Below are positions 62,697 to 64,000 of a DNA stretch of 64,000 nucleotides, piece after piece. Made by a program: the position numbers and the translations under genes. Below the pieces are notes generated by a model. It did not search any database, was not told where the DNA came from, and was given only the letters and a program-made list of their open reading frames with translations. This DNA is from Phaeosaccion multiseriatum (taxonomy: Eukaryota > Ochrophyta, other classes), in assembly GCA_965112735.1 (NCBI GenBank), contig OZ218950.1, positions 5,270,001-5,334,000 of the forward strand, read 5' to 3'. Each line of letters begins with the position of its first letter. The first letter of the stretch is position 1.

Positions 62697-64000
62697 GTGC
62701 CTCCACAGGCACAGGCTGGACAGCAGCAGCAGCATCAGCAGCATGCTGGACAATTGGGTCAGCCTAATCACCAGCAGCAGCAGATGTATTATAATCTGAT
62801 GCAGCAGCAGCAAATGCAGCAGCAGCAGCAGCAGCAGCAGCAGCACCCTCACCCATACAACCCCGTGCAACTTCAGCAAGGGTATGGATATCCGCCGATG
62901 GGAGGCATTGCTTTGCAACAGCAGCAGCAACAACAGCAACAACAGCAGCAGCAACAGCAACAGCGACCTCCGCAGCCAGGAATGGGTGGTGCGGCGATAC
63001 CAGCGCCAGTACCCCAGCCAAAGCCAAGGGAGAGAAAGGTAATGACCATCACTGATCCTAAGACCGGCAAGCCAATTGAACTTGTACCCAAGGGTGGCGC
63101 AGGCAGTGCACCAAGCAGCTCAGCCAGTAATGGTGGAGGTGCCGACGGGAAGAAACAAGGAGACGTGTCTGGACCTTCGGCAGCCCCGAGGAGTACTCTC
63201 GGCAAAGCCGCGACGAGCAGTGGCGAATCTGCGGCTGTCGAGGAAATGAAAGCTAAGATCAAAGCCGCGAAGGGTATGGAGGGCGCCGGGAAGGGTGCAA
63301 AGGGTGCTGCTGCACCTGCACCTGCTGCTGCTACTGGTGGAGGTGCTGAAGCCACTGCCCCAGCAGAAGGAGCGGGAGGTGGGAGTGGAGACGACTCTTT
63401 CTCCTTTGGAGACTTTGGTGAGGACGATACGGCAGCAGGGAAGGCTGCAAGGGCTGGGAATGGGAAGGCCCCAGCAGAGGGGGAGAGGAAGGCGAGAGGC
63501 CTGGACATCGAGCAGCAGACCAAGGCGGCAGCAGAAGCGGCGGAAGCAGCAGCAGCAGCAGCGACGAAGAAGGCCGCCGAAGACGAGCAGCTTGCTTTGA
63601 AGAGGGCAGGGGAGAAGAAAGAAGAGGAGGAGAGGAAGGCGAAGGACGAGGTGGACAAAGCTGCATCTGCTGCGAAGAAAAGGGAGGCTGAGGCGCAGCA
63701 GGCGGAAGAAGAGAAGAAGGCTGCAGCCGCTTTGGTGAAGAAGGCCGAGGAGGAAAAGATAGCCAAGGCGCAAGAGGAACAGAAGAGGGCAAAGGAAGAA
63801 GCAGAGGCAGCGAAGAAACAAGCGGCCACCGCAGCTGAGGAGAAGAAGAGGGCATCTGCAAAGGCGGCAGCAGAGGCACAAGCGGAGGAGGAGAGGAAAG
63901 AGAAGCTGCGTGTAGCTACCCAGACTGAGGCTTCGGCAACACCTGAGGCTGCGGTTAGCAAGGCACCTGCGGTGGACATGGATGCAAAGGGCAAAGCGGT
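61657..64000 (+). CDS. Gln-rich protein with Ala/Lys/Glu helix, possible eIF4G-like, 3' partial
   Basis: Proposed exon 1 is 61657-61843 and exon 2 is 61963 to beyond the window edge, with a 119-base GT-AG intron and matching phase. The ATG at 61657 has A at -3 and G at +4; a later start at 62115, 62154 or 62214 is possible. The visible 741 residues contain several features. Residues ~147-400 are Gln/Pro/Met/Gly-rich with four Gln or Gln/His tracts. A short conserved-looking motif VMTITDPKTGKPIELV sits near 423-438. An acidic patch SFSFGDFGEDD follows, and then a long Ala/Lys/Glu/Gln helix (bases ~63500-63900). A disordered Gln-rich N-terminus, an I-x-D-P-x-T-G motif and a charged helix ahead of a conserved core is a layout I associate with eIF4G of fungi and protists. 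The MIF4G core would lie past the edge, so this is tentative. A transcription cofactor with poly-Gln is the main alternative. Confidence 0.6.
62226..62285 (+). repeat. CAG/CAC tract encoding Gln/His
   Basis: Twenty consecutive codons of CAG, CAC, CAA and CAT sit just inside the ATG at 62214. The tract is in frame with the Gln-rich gene. Confidence 0.9.
62664..62696 (+). repeat. CAG tract encoding 11 Gln
   Basis: Ten CAG codons and one CAA, nearly pure, within the Gln-rich gene. It is the purest CAG run in the window and so the likeliest to vary in length. Confidence 0.9.
62802..62846 (+). repeat. CAG tract encoding Gln with one Met
   Basis: CAG/CAA codons interrupted by one ATG and ending in CAC, in frame with the Gln-rich gene. 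Confidence 0.88.
62916..62963 (+). repeat. CAA/CAG tract encoding 16 Gln
   Basis: Sixteen Gln codons of mixed CAA and CAG. The mixture suggests selection for the amino acid and not simple slippage alone. Confidence 0.9.

Noticed and set aside
62631-63994. Minus-strand frames rich in Leu or Ala/Ser opposite the Gln-rich gene
   Set aside because: Poly-Leu and poly-Ala/Cys are simply the complement of CAG repeats. The plus strand carries the matched exon phases and the motif-bearing frame.

Overview
The window is nuclear DNA from a eukaryote, most likely a photosynthetic stramenopile (heterokont) alga. Three features point that way. The genes are split by short GT-AG introns of about 70-120 bases. 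The genes are tightly packed. The acetylornithine aminotransferase at 56987-59030 is of the cyanobacterial/plastid type and begins with a signal peptide followed by an A-F junction, which resembles the heterokont bipartite plastid-targeting signal. I cannot name the species.

Positions 1-56455 (+) are almost entirely one intron-free gene, open at the left edge. It is a tandem array of a 273-bp (91-codon) unit repeated 203 times between the codons at 48 and 55511, followed by one degenerate unit and a unique C-terminal region. If the extra bases described below are removed, the part inside this window encodes about 18,800 residues. Each 91-residue unit is six Gly/Ser-rich sub-repeats of about 15 residues with a beta-strand alternation. 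The unit has four Arg and one Glu, and its consensus has no Asp, Cys, His, Pro or Trp.

The reading frame is clean over 1-26303 and 37503-56455. A single extra G lies at 26304-26309. A cluster of about three dozen small indels, nearly all insertions, lies at 30339-37502. That cluster looks more like unpolished long-read sequence than gene decay. The array is a mosaic: the left part is dominated by one unit type (STVL) and the right part by another (STAL). Rare variants recur at exact multiples of 273 bp.

The right 7.5 kb is an ordinary gene cluster. It holds an eight-exon, plastid-type acetylornithine aminotransferase (-), which converges on the giant gene. A divergently transcribed eight-exon coiled-coil protein of unknown function (+) follows, sharing a 95-bp promoter gap. 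Last is the 5' part of a Gln-rich gene (+) with an Ala/Lys/Glu helix, possibly a translation factor of the eIF4G type, which runs off the right edge. The genes have no obvious common pathway. I saw no tRNA, rRNA, transposon or CRISPR array.
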